Made by a program: the position numbers and the translations under genes | Origin: Candidatus Alistipes excrementipullorum | GTDB taxonomy: Bacteria; Bacteroidota; Bacteroidia; Bacteroidales; Rikenellaceae | Direction: 5' to 3' | Assembly (NCBI GenBank): GCA_019113665.1 | Contig: DXGW01000157.1 | Location: forward strand, 1 to 11,823 | Length of the DNA: 11,823 nucleotides | In this document: positions 1 through 6,882 of the stretch, piece after piece | How positions within the stretch are numbered: position 1 is the first letter of the stretch | Layout: every line of letters begins with the position of its first letter | Notes under the pieces: model-generated | What the model was told of the DNA's origin: nothing | What the model saw: only the letters and a program-made list of their open reading frames with translations | Database searches by the model: none

Positions 1-74
1 CATTTGTGAAACGTCGGGCGGCGGCGACCGAACCGCAGCATCTCCGCCTGCCGTTGTAATTCAAAACCACGCAC

Positions 75-923
75 ATGACAACTGACGGAAAACCAACCGT
101 AGCACTGATCTACGATTTCGACGGGACACTCTCGCCCGGCAACATGCAGGAGTACGACTTCATTCCGGCCGTAGGCAAGAGCAACAAGGAGTTCTGGAGC
201 GAGGCCAACTCGCTGGCCGAGGAGCAGGACGCCGACCGCATACTCACATACATGGCCAAAATGATCCAGGAGGCCAAGTCCAAGGGGCTGTCGCTCCGCC
301 GCGAGGCCTTCCAGGAGTCGGGACGCAACATCAAGCTATACGAAGGCGTACGCGAATGGTTCGCCCGCATCAACGAATACGGGGCACAGCGCGGCCTCAA
401 CGTGGTGCACTACATCAACTCTTCGGGCATGAAGGAGATAATCGAGGGGACGGAGATAGCCCACGAATTCCGCAAGATATACGCCTGCACGTTCCTCTAC
501 GACGTCGACGGCATTGCCTACTGGCCCGGAGTGGCGGTGAACTACACCAACAAGACCCAGTTCATATTCAAGATAAACAAGGGTGTCGAGTCCGTTTTCG
601 ACAGCATGCTCGTGAACCGCTACATCGAGGAGAAGAACCGCCCCGTGCCGTTCCAGCACATGATCTACGTGGGTGACGGAACGACCGACATACCGTGCAT
701 GCGGCTGGTGAAGAATTTCGGCGGCCACTCGATCGCCGTCTACAACCCTGCGGAGAAGGGTGCGCGCAAGGAGCTCGGCTCGCTCATACGCGACAACCGC
801 GTGAACTACGTCTGCCCGGCCGACTACACCGACGGCTCGGAGATCGACACCGTGGTGAAGACCATCATCGACAAGATAAGCATCGACACCCGGCTCGAAC
901 AGCTGAGCGTCTCGAAGGGTTAG
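75..923 (+). CDS. HAD-superfamily phosphatase (phosphoserine-phosphatase-like)
   Basis: Soluble 282-residue haloacid dehalogenase-fold hydrolase, presumably a cytoplasmic Mg-dependent phosphatase; the substrate cannot be told from sequence. Motif I is DFDGT at residues 14-18 (nucleophile Asp14, acid/base Asp16). Motif II is probably the serine pair 116-117 in INSSG. A lysine candidate for motif III is Lys160 or Lys167. Motif IV is GDGTTD at 200-205. The roughly 100 residues between motifs I and II form a helical cap, as in phosphoserine-phosphatase-type members. There is no signal peptide or membrane segment. The ATG at 75 is the only reasonable start, with the catalytic motif close behind it as usual. 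The stop overlaps the stop of the convergent yqaA-like gene by four bases. Family is confident; the specific reaction is not assigned. Confidence 0.9.
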   Translation: MTTDGKPTVALIYDFDGTLSPGNMQEYDFIPAVGKSNKEFWSEANSLAEEQDADRILTYMAKMIQEAKSKGLSLRREAFQESGRNIKLYEGVREWFARINEYGAQRGLNVVHYINSSGMKEIIEGTEIAHEFRKIYACTFLYDVDGIAYWPGVAVNYTNKTQFIFKINKGVESVFDSMLVNRYIEEKNRPVPFQHMIYVGDGTTDIPCMRLVKNFGGHSIAVYNPAEKGARKELGSLIRDNRVNYVCPADYTDGSEIDTVVKTIIDKISIDTRLEQLSVSKG

Positions 924-1381
924 AACAGCGAGATGAGTCCCTCGGCGGCATAGAGCAGCGCCACGTAGCGCAACAGTTTGCCGAGGAACATCGAAAGGGT
1001 CGTAACCCACACGTTGCTGCGCATTAGTCCCAGCACGACGGCTATGGCATCGCCTATATACGGTAGCGCAACGAAAAAGGCCATCAGCGCCCCCTTGCCT
1101 GCAAGGAAACGGGTGGCCTTGTCGATATGTTCGCGGCTGATCCGCAGGTAGCGTTCGATCCATTCGGTCTTGCCCAGGCGGCCTATGCCGTAGCATGTCA
1201 TGCCGCCGAGCGTATTGCCCGCCGTGGCCCACACCACGCCCCATACGGGCGAAAGTCCGGCCTGCACCAGCGCCACCAGCACCAGTTCGGAGCTGAACGG
1301 CAGCACGCTGCCGGCAAGGAAGGCCGAGAGGAAGATGCCCACGTAGCCCCACTCTATGAAGAAATCGATTACCTGTTCCAT
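920..1381 (-). CDS. YqaA/DedA-family (VTT domain) small inner-membrane protein
   Basis: A 153-residue integral membrane protein of the DedA/VTT (SNARE-associated) superfamily, closest in size and layout to E. coli YqaA. Hydrophobic stretches lie at about residues 8-40, 45-66, 97-120 and 124-150. Family-type features include the polar break GSVLPFSSE (24-32), the glycine-rich AGNTLGG (54-60) and LPYIGD (106-111), the last resembling the proline/acidic re-entrant segments of DedA proteins. DedA relatives act in membrane-potential homeostasis and lipid-carrier or phospholipid flipping; which applies here is unknown. The start is ATG at 1381, about 13 bases after the predicted transcription start of a good - strand promoter (1401-1431). 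The gene is convergent with the HAD gene and divergent from the GNAT gene. Confidence 0.88.
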   Translation of the reverse strand: MEQVIDFFIEWGYVGIFLSAFLAGSVLPFSSELVLVALVQAGLSPVWGVVWATAGNTLGGMTCYGIGRLGKTEWIERYLRISREHIDKATRFLAGKGALMAFFVALPYIGDAIAVVLGLMRSNVWVTTLSMFLGKLLRYVALLYAAEGLISLF

Positions 1382-1400
1382 AACGTCATGTGCAACGTGA

Positions 1401-1431
1401 CAAATGTATGCATTATTCGCCTAACGGCAAA
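1401..1431 (-). promoter_or_regulatory. Bacteroidota promoter of the yqaA-like gene
   Basis: On the - strand the sequence reads TTTG (1431-1428), 19 bases, then TACATTTG (1408-1401), a full match to the -33 TTTG and -7 TAnnTTTG consensus of the primary Bacteroidota sigma factor. The predicted start of transcription is near 1394, giving a leader of about 13 bases before the ATG at 1381. Confidence 0.7.
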
Positions 1432-1449
1432 ACGACATCAGCCTCAGTC

Positions 1450-1968
1450 ATGGGCAAGGAGGATAAAAATATCACCGTCACACGCGTCACCGGCGACAAA
1501 CTGCAATATGCGGAACTGCTCCTGCTGGCGGACGAGAGCATGGAGATGATCGGCCGCTACCTCGACCGCGGCGAGATGTACGTGCTCCGCGACGGCGGAC
1601 AGACATGCACCGTCGCCGTGGTTACGGACGAGGGCGGCGGTCTGTGCGAGCTGAAGAATCTGGCCACGCGTCCCGACCGGCAGCGCTGCGGGTACGGCCG
1701 CCGCATGATCGAGTTCCTTGCGGAGCACCTGCACGGCCGCTTCGGCGAGATGACCGTCGGCACCGGCGAGGTGCCGGGCACACTGCGCTTCTACCGCAAC
1801 TGCGGATTCACACCGTCGCACCGCGTGAAGGATTTCTTTACGGACAACTACCCCGCCCCCATAATCGAGGAGGGCATACTGCTCCGCGACATGGTGTACC
1901 TGCGCCGCCGGCTGCAGCCGTCACATGACACAGCAAAGGCAACAGTCGCCGAAACCACTGAAAAATAA
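1450..1968 (+). CDS. GNAT-family N-acetyltransferase
   Basis: Acetyl-CoA-dependent N-acetyltransferase, 172 residues from the ATG at 1450; substrate unknown. The acetyl-CoA-binding motif A is visible as RPDRQRCGYGRRM (about residues 73-86, pyrophosphate loop Q-R-C-G-Y-G), and FYRNCGF (114-120) is the typical motif B end of the fold. The tail GILLRDMVYLRR (143-154) ends the domain; the last 18 residues are low-complexity Thr/Ala/Glu. The frame stays open upstream to GTG 1390 and ATG 1408, but those codons overlap the yqaA promoter and encode nothing family-like, so 1450 is preferred. A perfect AAGGAGG lies inside the gene at 1456-1462, which leaves the start somewhat open. No clear promoter is seen on this strand. 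Confidence 0.85.
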   Translation: MGKEDKNITVTRVTGDKLQYAELLLLADESMEMIGRYLDRGEMYVLRDGGQTCTVAVVTDEGGGLCELKNLATRPDRQRCGYGRRMIEFLAEHLHGRFGEMTVGTGEVPGTLRFYRNCGFTPSHRVKDFFTDNYPAPIIEEGILLRDMVYLRRRLQPSHDTAKATVAETTEK

Positions 1969-1977
1969 GGGATTCCA

Positions 1978-2009
1978 TTTGGATTTACGGGATTTTATGC
2001 ATAACTTTG
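1978..2009 (+). promoter_or_regulatory. Consensus Bacteroidota promoter of the first lipoprotein gene
   Basis: TTTG at 1978-1981 and TAACTTTG at 2002-2009 are separated by 20 bases, a full match to the TTTG / TAnnTTTG promoter. It begins only nine bases after the GNAT stop, so the lipoprotein has its own transcript, starting near 2015. The short leader then carries a mini-ORF at 2036-2065 before the lipoprotein frame. Confidence 0.75.
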
Positions 2010-2035
2010 GAATAGTCTCTTTCCGAGGTCACACA

Positions 2036-2065
2036 ATGGCTTTTGTTCAACCCTTAAACCCATAA
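2036..2065 (+). other. Nine-codon upstream ORF in the lipoprotein leader
   Basis: ATG at 2036 opens a nine-residue frame (MAFVQPLNP) closed by TAA at 2063-2065. GAGG at 2025-2028 is seven bases before the ATG, a plausible Shine-Dalgarno site. The stop is four bases before the ATA codon (2070) where the lipoprotein signal peptide naturally begins, and the lipoprotein frame is +1 relative to this ORF. It could be a leader peptide that couples translation, or the true N-terminus of the lipoprotein separated by a one-base frameshift. Presence of the ORF is seen directly; function is inference. Confidence 0.45.
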
Positions 2066-2069
2066 GCCC

Positions 2070-2522
2070 ATAAAAAGACTCTATTGCATATTGCTGTGTG
2101 TGATGCCGTTGCTTGTTGCTTCATGCGACAGGGACGAAGGTGTCAACGGGAACTACGAATCGACAGTATTCGAACCGGGGTATTTGGAATTCGGGCCCGA
2201 AGGTGGTACTGCCGAAATAACAGTAAACGGAGATTTGTACTATATGTACTTACTTCGCATTGACGGAGAACCGGCTGTAGAGATATTTGGGGAATACCGT
2301 TCCATAGAGCTAAAGTTCAACCGCGACGACCAGTTCCCAGTAACCGGAGATTTCGGTGTATGTACCGTTACCGTAACATCTCCGAGAAACATAACCGTAA
2401 CCGTCCCGCCGAACTCCGAATACAGAAAGATCGAGCTTTCCGCAGTAGCATATGAAGGCCGGGCCGACAAGTTTATGGCTCCGGGCGTTTTCACGATATG
2501 GAAGGTCGATGACGGAGAGTAA
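2070..2522 (+). CDS. Small lipoprotein with BACON-like beta-sandwich domain; no canonical start
   Basis: The frame from 2058 reads a lipoprotein signal: a K-R pair, a hydrophobic stretch, and lipobox LVASC with the lipidated Cys at 2124-2126. Read from ATA at 2070 it is 150 residues. The natural N-terminal codon is ATA, not ATG; the first permitted starts (TTG 2091, GTG 2100, ATG 2103) cut off the basic region and most or all of the hydrophobic core. The mature part is beta-rich; LEFGPEGGTAEITVNGD resembles the opening strands of BACON-type domains of Bacteroidota surface proteins. It is probably envelope-anchored, role unknown. A consensus promoter lies at 1978-2009. Either a near-cognate start, +1 frameshifting from the ORF at 2036, a sequencing error, or a recent start-codon loss would explain the structure. 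Confidence 0.7.
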   Translation: MKRLYCILLCVMPLLVASCDRDEGVNGNYESTVFEPGYLEFGPEGGTAEITVNGDLYYMYLLRIDGEPAVEIFGEYRSIELKFNRDDQFPVTGDFGVCTVTVTSPRNITVTVPPNSEYRKIELSAVAYEGRADKFMAPGVFTIWKVDDGE

Positions 2523-2533
2523 CGCCCGCAACG

Positions 2534-2551
2534 ACGGGAAGTGCCGTTTTT
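2534..2551 (+). terminator. Weak terminator candidate after the first lipoprotein
   Basis: ACGG (2534-2537) can pair with CCGT (2544-2547) around a six-base loop, followed by TTTT at 2548-2551. The stem is only four pairs plus a wobble, so this is a marginal intrinsic terminator between the lipoprotein gene and the apt promoter. Confidence 0.3.
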
Positions 2552-2563
2552 CAACGACATGCT

Positions 2564-2595
2564 GTTGGCTTTTTGACAAAAAAATATTAAGTTTG
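2564..2595 (+). promoter_or_regulatory. Promoter of apt
   Basis: TAAGTTTG at 2588-2595 is a full -7 match; GTTG at 2564-2567, 20 bases upstream, is a partial -33. Transcription would start near 2602, giving a very short leader that includes a three-codon frame ATG-CCG-AGA-TAA (2605-2616) whose stop overlaps the apt ATG. Confidence 0.6.
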
Positions 2596-2615
2596 CGAAG
2601 TTAAATGCCGAGATA

Positions 2616-3176
2616 ATGGTCAACACACTAAAATTCTACCAGGACTTCCCGAAAAAGGGCATCAAATTCATCGACATCATTCCGTTCCTGCAGGACAAGG
2701 CGGTATTCAACCAGATAATAGACCGGCTTGTGGAGTTCACGACAACGCCGAACGTTGCGGCCCCCGAGGCACGCGGCTTCCTCTTCGCATCGCCGCTGCT
2801 CGTAAAGAGCCCGACGGTCACCAACGTCATACCCATGCGCAAGAGCGGCAAGCTGCCCTTCAACGAGGGCGACCTTGTGGAGGTCAGGATCGAAAAGGAG
2901 TACGGCTTCGACCAGCTCTACTACCGCAAGAGCGACATCGCGGCCGGAACCCCCACGGGCGACACCTTCGAGATCACGCTGCTGGACGACGTGCTGGCTA
3001 CGGGCGGTACGGCCGAAGGCATAGCCAGGTCGTTCGAAGGCATGCGCATTGAGGTCGGCGGCAAGAGCTACGGCGTGAAAATCAAGGAGTTCATATTCCT
3101 CGTACACCTCTCGGACCTCGACGGCAAGGAGCGCCTCGAAAAGATCGCACCGGTACATACGCTCATGTCGATATAG
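2616..3176 (+). CDS. apt: Adenine phosphoribosyltransferase
   Basis: Cytoplasmic purine-salvage enzyme making AMP and pyrophosphate from adenine and PRPP. The 186-residue protein carries the type I phosphoribosyltransferase PRPP loop LLDDVLATGGTA at 122-133 (the acidic pair D124-D125 binds the ribose), the APRT-specific EARGF at 51-55 and the RKSGKLP segment at 75-81. The N-terminal DFPKKGIKFID (10-20) is the normal APRT opening. The length is slightly above the usual 170-180. The ATG at 2616 follows the promoter closely. A strong terminator (3231-3262) ends the unit, so apt appears monocistronic. Confidence 0.95.
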   Translation: MVNTLKFYQDFPKKGIKFIDIIPFLQDKAVFNQIIDRLVEFTTTPNVAAPEARGFLFASPLLVKSPTVTNVIPMRKSGKLPFNEGDLVEVRIEKEYGFDQLYYRKSDIAAGTPTGDTFEITLLDDVLATGGTAEGIARSFEGMRIEVGGKSYGVKIKEFIFLVHLSDLDGKERLEKIAPVHTLMSI

Positions 3177-3230
3177 TCCGCCTGCGACGCGTCGCCACCG
3201 GCAGCCGCGGTACATGCAGACAAAACCCCA

Positions 3231-3262
3231 AAAACCCTTCGGGCTCAGCCCGGAGGGTTTTT
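3231..3262 (+). terminator. Strong intrinsic terminator after apt
   Basis: A 14-pair stem with one T-G wobble (3231-3244 with 3248-3261) closes a three-base loop and ends in TTTTT (3258-3262). The A-run on the 5' side pairs with the T-run, so it may also act on the opposite strand. It separates apt from ileS. Confidence 0.85.
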
Positions 3263-3294
3263 CATGCAAATGGCGTTATCTGCCGATATTTTTG

Positions 3295-3302
3295 TATATT
3301 TG
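3295..3302 (+). promoter_or_regulatory. -7 box of the ileS promoter
   Basis: TATATTTG is a full TAnnTTTG match; no convincing TTTG sits about 20 bases upstream. The predicted start is near 3308, leaving a GC-rich leader of about 95 bases before the ATG at 3403, in which ACGGCC (3326-3331) can pair with GGCCGT (3356-3361). I see no T-box or other known riboswitch there. Confidence 0.55.
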
Positions 3303-3402
3303 TCGGAAATTTGAATCCGCACCGCACGGCCCGCGGCACGAAGACAGACCAGGCAGGCCGTCACAGGCGGATCCGGACGCTGAATACAAACAACCCGAAG
3401 AT

Positions 3403-6400
3403 ATGAAGTTCAAGGAGTACAAAGGTTTGGACCTCCCCTCGCTTGCAGCCGAGGTGCTCAGGGAGTGGGACGCCGATGACACTTTCCACAAAAGCATCAC
3501 TACACGTGAAGGACATCCGACGTTCGTCTTCTACGAAGGTCCCCCGTCGGCCAATGGCATGCCGGGCATACACCATGTCATGGCCCGCACCATCAAGGAC
3601 ATAATCTGCCGCTACAAGACGCAGCAGGGTTACCTCATACACCGCAAGGCCGGTTGGGACACGCACGGCCTGCCCGTAGAGCTGGGCGTCGAGAAGGCTC
3701 TCGGCATAACCAAGGAGGATATCGGCAAGAAGATCTCCGTCGAGGATTACAACCGCGCCTGCCGCTCGGACGTGATGAAGTTCACGGGCGCATGGGAGCG
3801 CCTGACCCGCCAGATGGGTTACTGGGTGAACATGGACGACCCCTACATCACCTACGACAACAAATACATCGAGACCCTGTGGTGGCTGCTCAAGCAGCTC
3901 TATGACAAGGGCCTGCTCTACAAGGGATATACCATTCAGCCCTACTCGCCGGCTGCGGGCACGGGCCTCTCGACCCACGAGCTGAACCAGCCCGGCTGCT
4001 ACCGCGACGTGAAGGATACGACCTGCACGGCGCAGTTCCGCATAATCCGCGACGCCAGGAGCGAAAAACTCTTCGACGACGTGCAGGGAGACCTCTACTT
4101 CCTGGCATGGACCACGACGCCGTGGACCCTGCCCTCGAATACGGCACTCTGCGTCGGCCCCAACATCGAATATGTCAAGGTCAAGTGCGTCAATCCCTAC
4201 ACTTCGGCCGAGCAGACCGTCGTCATGGCCCGCGAACTCGTCGGCAGCTACTTTACGGCCAAGATGGAGGGTACGTTCGTTGTCGAAGAGAAGGTCTGGA
4301 AAGGCTCCGAGCTCGAAGGCATTCGCTACGAACAGCTCATACCGTGGGTGAAGCCCATGGGCGACGCATTCCGCGTAATCGTCGGCGACTTCGTCACCAC
4401 GTCGGACGGTACGGGTATAGTACACATCGCCCCGACATTCGGTGCCGATGACGACCGCGTGGCACGCGCCGCAGGTATAGCGCCCCTGTTCATGGTCGAG
4501 AAGGGCGGCAAGAAGATGCCGATGGTCGACCGCACGGGCAAATTCTACCTGCTCGACGAACTCGACGAGGAGTTCGTCCGCAACAACGTCGACGCAAAGA
4601 AATACGGCGAATGGCAGGGCCGCTACGTGAAGAACGCCTATGACGAGGCTCTCAAGGATAGCGACACCACGCTCGACATCGACATCGCCGTAACGCTCAA
4701 GGCCGAGAACAAGATCTTCAAGATCGAAAAACATACCCACTCCTACCCCCACTGCTGGCGTACGGACAAACCGGTGCTCTACTACCCGCTCGACTCGTGG
4801 TTCATCAAGACCACGGCTCTGCGCGACCGCATGATCGAGCTCAACAAGACCATTCACTGGAAGCCCGAATATACGGGTTCGGGACGCTTCGGCAAGTGGC
4901 TCGAAGGATTGGTGGACTGGAACCTCTCGCGTTCGCGCTTCTGGGGCACGCCGCTGCCGATATGGGCTACCGAGGACCGCTCGGAACTCAAGTGCATAGG
5001 CTCGATCGAGGAGCTGATGGGCGAAATCGAGAAGTCCATAGCCGCCGGAGTGATGAAGGAGAACCCCTACAGGAACTTCAAGGTCGGCGACATGTCGAAG
5101 GAGAACTACTCGACCGACGTGATCGACCTGCACAAGCCATACGTGGACTCGATCATACTCGTATCGTCCAAGGGCGAACCGATGAAGCGCGAGAGCGACC
5201 TCATCGACGTATGGTTCGACTCGGGAGCCATGCCCTATGCACAGCAGCACTACCCCTTCGAGCACGGAGGCAAGGAGTTCGAGGCCGTATATCCTGCCGA
5301 CTTCATAGCCGAGGGTGTGGACCAGACACGCGGCTGGTTCTTCACGCTGCACGCCATAGCCGTCATGCTATTCGACTCGGTAGCATTCAAGAACATCATC
5401 TCGAACGGTCTGGTGCTCGACAAGAACGGCAACAAGATGTCGAAACGCCTGGGCAACGCCGTCGACCCGTTCGAGGTGCTCGACAAGTACGGCGCCGACG
5501 CCACACGCTGGTACATGATATCCAACTCGCAGCCGTGGGACAACCTCAAGTTCGACATCGAGGGCGTGGACGAGGTGCGCCGCAAGTTCTTCGGCACGCT
5601 CTACAACACATACTCGTTCTTCGCGCTCTACGCCAACATCGACGGCTTCACGGGCCGCGAGGAGCAGATACCCGTATCGGAACGTCCCGAGATTGACCGC
5701 TGGATCATCTCGCTGCTCAATACGCTGGTCAAGGAGGTGACCGATTCGCTCGAGAACTACGACCCGACGCCTGCGGCCCGCGCCATACAGGATTTCGTCG
5801 GCGAAAACCTCTCGAACTGGTACGTACGCCTCAACCGCAAGCGTTTCTGGGGCGGCACGATGGACCGCGACAAGCTGGCCGCATACCAGACACTCTACAC
5901 CTGTCTGGAGACAGTCGCACAGTTGTCGGCTCCGTTCGCACCCTTCATCTCGGACCGCATATTCCGCGACCTGAACGCCGTAAGCGGCGCACACGACTGC
6001 GGGTCGGTACACCTCTCGGTATTCCCCAAGGCCGACGAGTCGCTCATCGACAGCGAGCTTGAGGACATGATGTCGCTGGCACAGCGCATATCGTCGATGG
6101 TGCTCGCCCTGCGCCGCAAGGTAAACATCAAGGTGCGCCAGCCGCTCACAAAGATCATGGTACCGGTACTCGACCCGACCACGGCCAAACATATCGAGGC
6201 CGTCAAGGGACTGATACTCGGCGAGGTCAACGTCAAGGAGCTGGAACTCATAAGCAACACCGCAGGCGTGATCACCAAGCGCATCAAGCCCAACTTCAAG
6301 ACGCTCGGCCCCAAGTACGGCAAGTACATGAAGCAGATCGCCGCCCTGGTAGCGGGCTTCACGCAGGAGCAGATCGCCGAAGTCGAGGGCGGAGAGCTGA

Positions 6401-6801
6401 CATCGATCGAGGTTGGCGGCGAGAAGCTGGAGGTAAGCACCGCCGATTTCGAGATCACGTCGGAAGACATGCCCGGCTGGCTGGTGGCTTCGGAAGGCAA
6501 ACTGACCGTCGCCCTCGATGTTACGGTAACGGACGAGCTGCGCAAGGAAGGTGTGGCCCGGGAATTGATAAACCGTATACAGAACTTCCGAAAGGATTCG
6601 GGACTCGAGGTTACCGACAAGATAACCGTCGAGATCGAGGAGAAAGAGTCCGTCGCAGGCGCCGTTGCCGACTTTGCCGGATACATCGGCTCGCAGACAC
6701 TCGCCACGAAGGTCTCGTGCACACCGAACCCCGCTGGCGACTTCGTGGGCGAAACCGACCTGGACGACGAGAAGCTCAAGATTGCGATAACCAAAATGTA
6801 G
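3403..6801 (+). CDS. ileS: Isoleucyl-tRNA synthetase, eukaryote-like (type 2) with GIHH signature
   Basis: Class I aminoacyl-tRNA synthetase charging tRNA-Ile, cytoplasmic and essential. From ATG 3403 it has 1132 residues, the length expected of the long type 2 (eukaryote-like) IleRS usual in Bacteroidota. Visible landmarks are the catalytic signature in NGMPGIHH (GIHH at 55-58), GWDTHGLPVE (84-93), the start of the CP1 editing domain at TTPWTLPSN (about 237-246), KMSKR at 678-682, then the anticodon-binding helical domain and a long C-terminal extension. The signature is G-x-H-H instead of H-x-G-H. The frame stays open up to 3214, but that extension runs through the apt terminator and the ileS promoter, so 3403 is the start. 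The dksA-like gene follows after 81 bases. Confidence 0.96.
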   Translation: MKFKEYKGLDLPSLAAEVLREWDADDTFHKSITTREGHPTFVFYEGPPSANGMPGIHHVMARTIKDIICRYKTQQGYLIHRKAGWDTHGLPVELGVEKALGITKEDIGKKISVEDYNRACRSDVMKFTGAWERLTRQMGYWVNMDDPYITYDNKYIETLWWLLKQLYDKGLLYKGYTIQPYSPAAGTGLSTHELNQPGCYRDVKDTTCTAQFRIIRDARSEKLFDDVQGDLYFLAWTTTPWTLPSNTALCVGPNIEYVKVKCVNPYTSAEQTVVMARELVGSYFTAKMEGTFVVEEKVWKGSELEGIRYEQLIPWVKPMGDAFRVIVGDFVTTSDGTGIVHIAPTFGADDDRVARAAGIAPLFMVEKGGKKMPMVDRTGKFYLLDELDEEFVRNNVDAKKYGEWQGRYVKNAYDEALKDSDTTLDIDIAVTLKAENKIFKIEKHTHSYPHCWRTDKPVLYYPLDSWFIKTTALRDRMIELNKTIHWKPEYTGSGRFGKWLEGLVDWNLSRSRFWGTPLPIWATEDRSELKCIGSIEELMGEIEKSIAAGVMKENPYRNFKVGDMSKENYSTDVIDLHKPYVDSIILVSSKGEPMKRESDLIDVWFDSGAMPYAQQHYPFEHGGKEFEAVYPADFIAEGVDQTRGWFFTLHAIAVMLFDSVAFKNIISNGLVLDKNGNKMSKRLGNAVDPFEVLDKYGADATRWYMISNSQPWDNLKFDIEGVDEVRRKFFGTLYNTYSFFALYANIDGFTGREEQIPVSERPEIDRWIISLLNTLVKEVTDSLENYDPTPAARAIQDFVGENLSNWYVRLNRKRFWGGTMDRDKLAAYQTLYTCLETVAQLSAPFAPFISDRIFRDLNAVSGAHDCGSVHLSVFPKADESLIDSELEDMMSLAQRISSMVLALRRKVNIKVRQPLTKIMVPVLDPTTAKHIEAVKGLILGEVNVKELELISNTAGVITKRIKPNFKTLGPKYGKYMKQIAALVAGFTQEQIAEVEGGELTSIEVGGEKLEVSTADFEITSEDMPGWLVASEGKLTVALDVTVTDELRKEGVARELINRIQNFRKDSGLEVTDKITVEIEEKESVAGAVADFAGYIGSQTLATKVSCTPNPAGDFVGETDLDDEKLKIAITKM

Positions 6802-6816
6802 GATTGCCCCGTAAAA

Positions 6817-6848
6817 TTTGGAATATTGCCGAACTTTGTTTAATTTTA
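6817..6848 (+). promoter_or_regulatory. Promoter candidate of the dksA-like gene
   Basis: TTTG at 6817-6820 and TAATTTTA at 6841-6848 (one mismatch to TAnnTTTG) are 20 bases apart, the right geometry. An alternative -7, GAACTTTG at 6831-6838, also has one mismatch but no -33 box. Read-through from ileS is also possible because no terminator is seen between them. Confidence 0.5.
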
Positions 6849-6867
6849 CATAAATCAATATATAAGC

Positions 6868-6874
6868 AAGGAGG
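6868..6874 (+). promoter_or_regulatory. Perfect Shine-Dalgarno site of the dksA-like gene
   Basis: AAGGAGG ends eight bases before the ATG at 6883. Strong Shine-Dalgarno sites are uncommon in Bacteroidota, where most leaders are A/T-rich and lack them, so this one both fixes the start and is notable. Confidence 0.75.
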
Positions 6875-6882
6875 ATTTTACT

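Noticed and set aside
3..59. Possible C-terminal tail of an upstream gene (18 residues, FVKRRAAATEPQHLRLPL, stop TAA 57-59)
   Set aside because: Too short to judge. The first six bases CATTTG could equally be the end of a -7 box for the HAD gene cut by the window edge.
3214..3402. N-terminal extension of ileS from an in-frame ATG at 3214
   Set aside because: It runs through the apt terminator (3231-3262) and upstream of the ileS -7 box (3295-3302). The protein from 3403 already has normal IleRS length and N-terminus.
3303..3402. T-box or other riboswitch in the ileS leader
   Set aside because: No T-box sequence or terminator/antiterminator pair is visible, and T-boxes are not typical of Bacteroidota.
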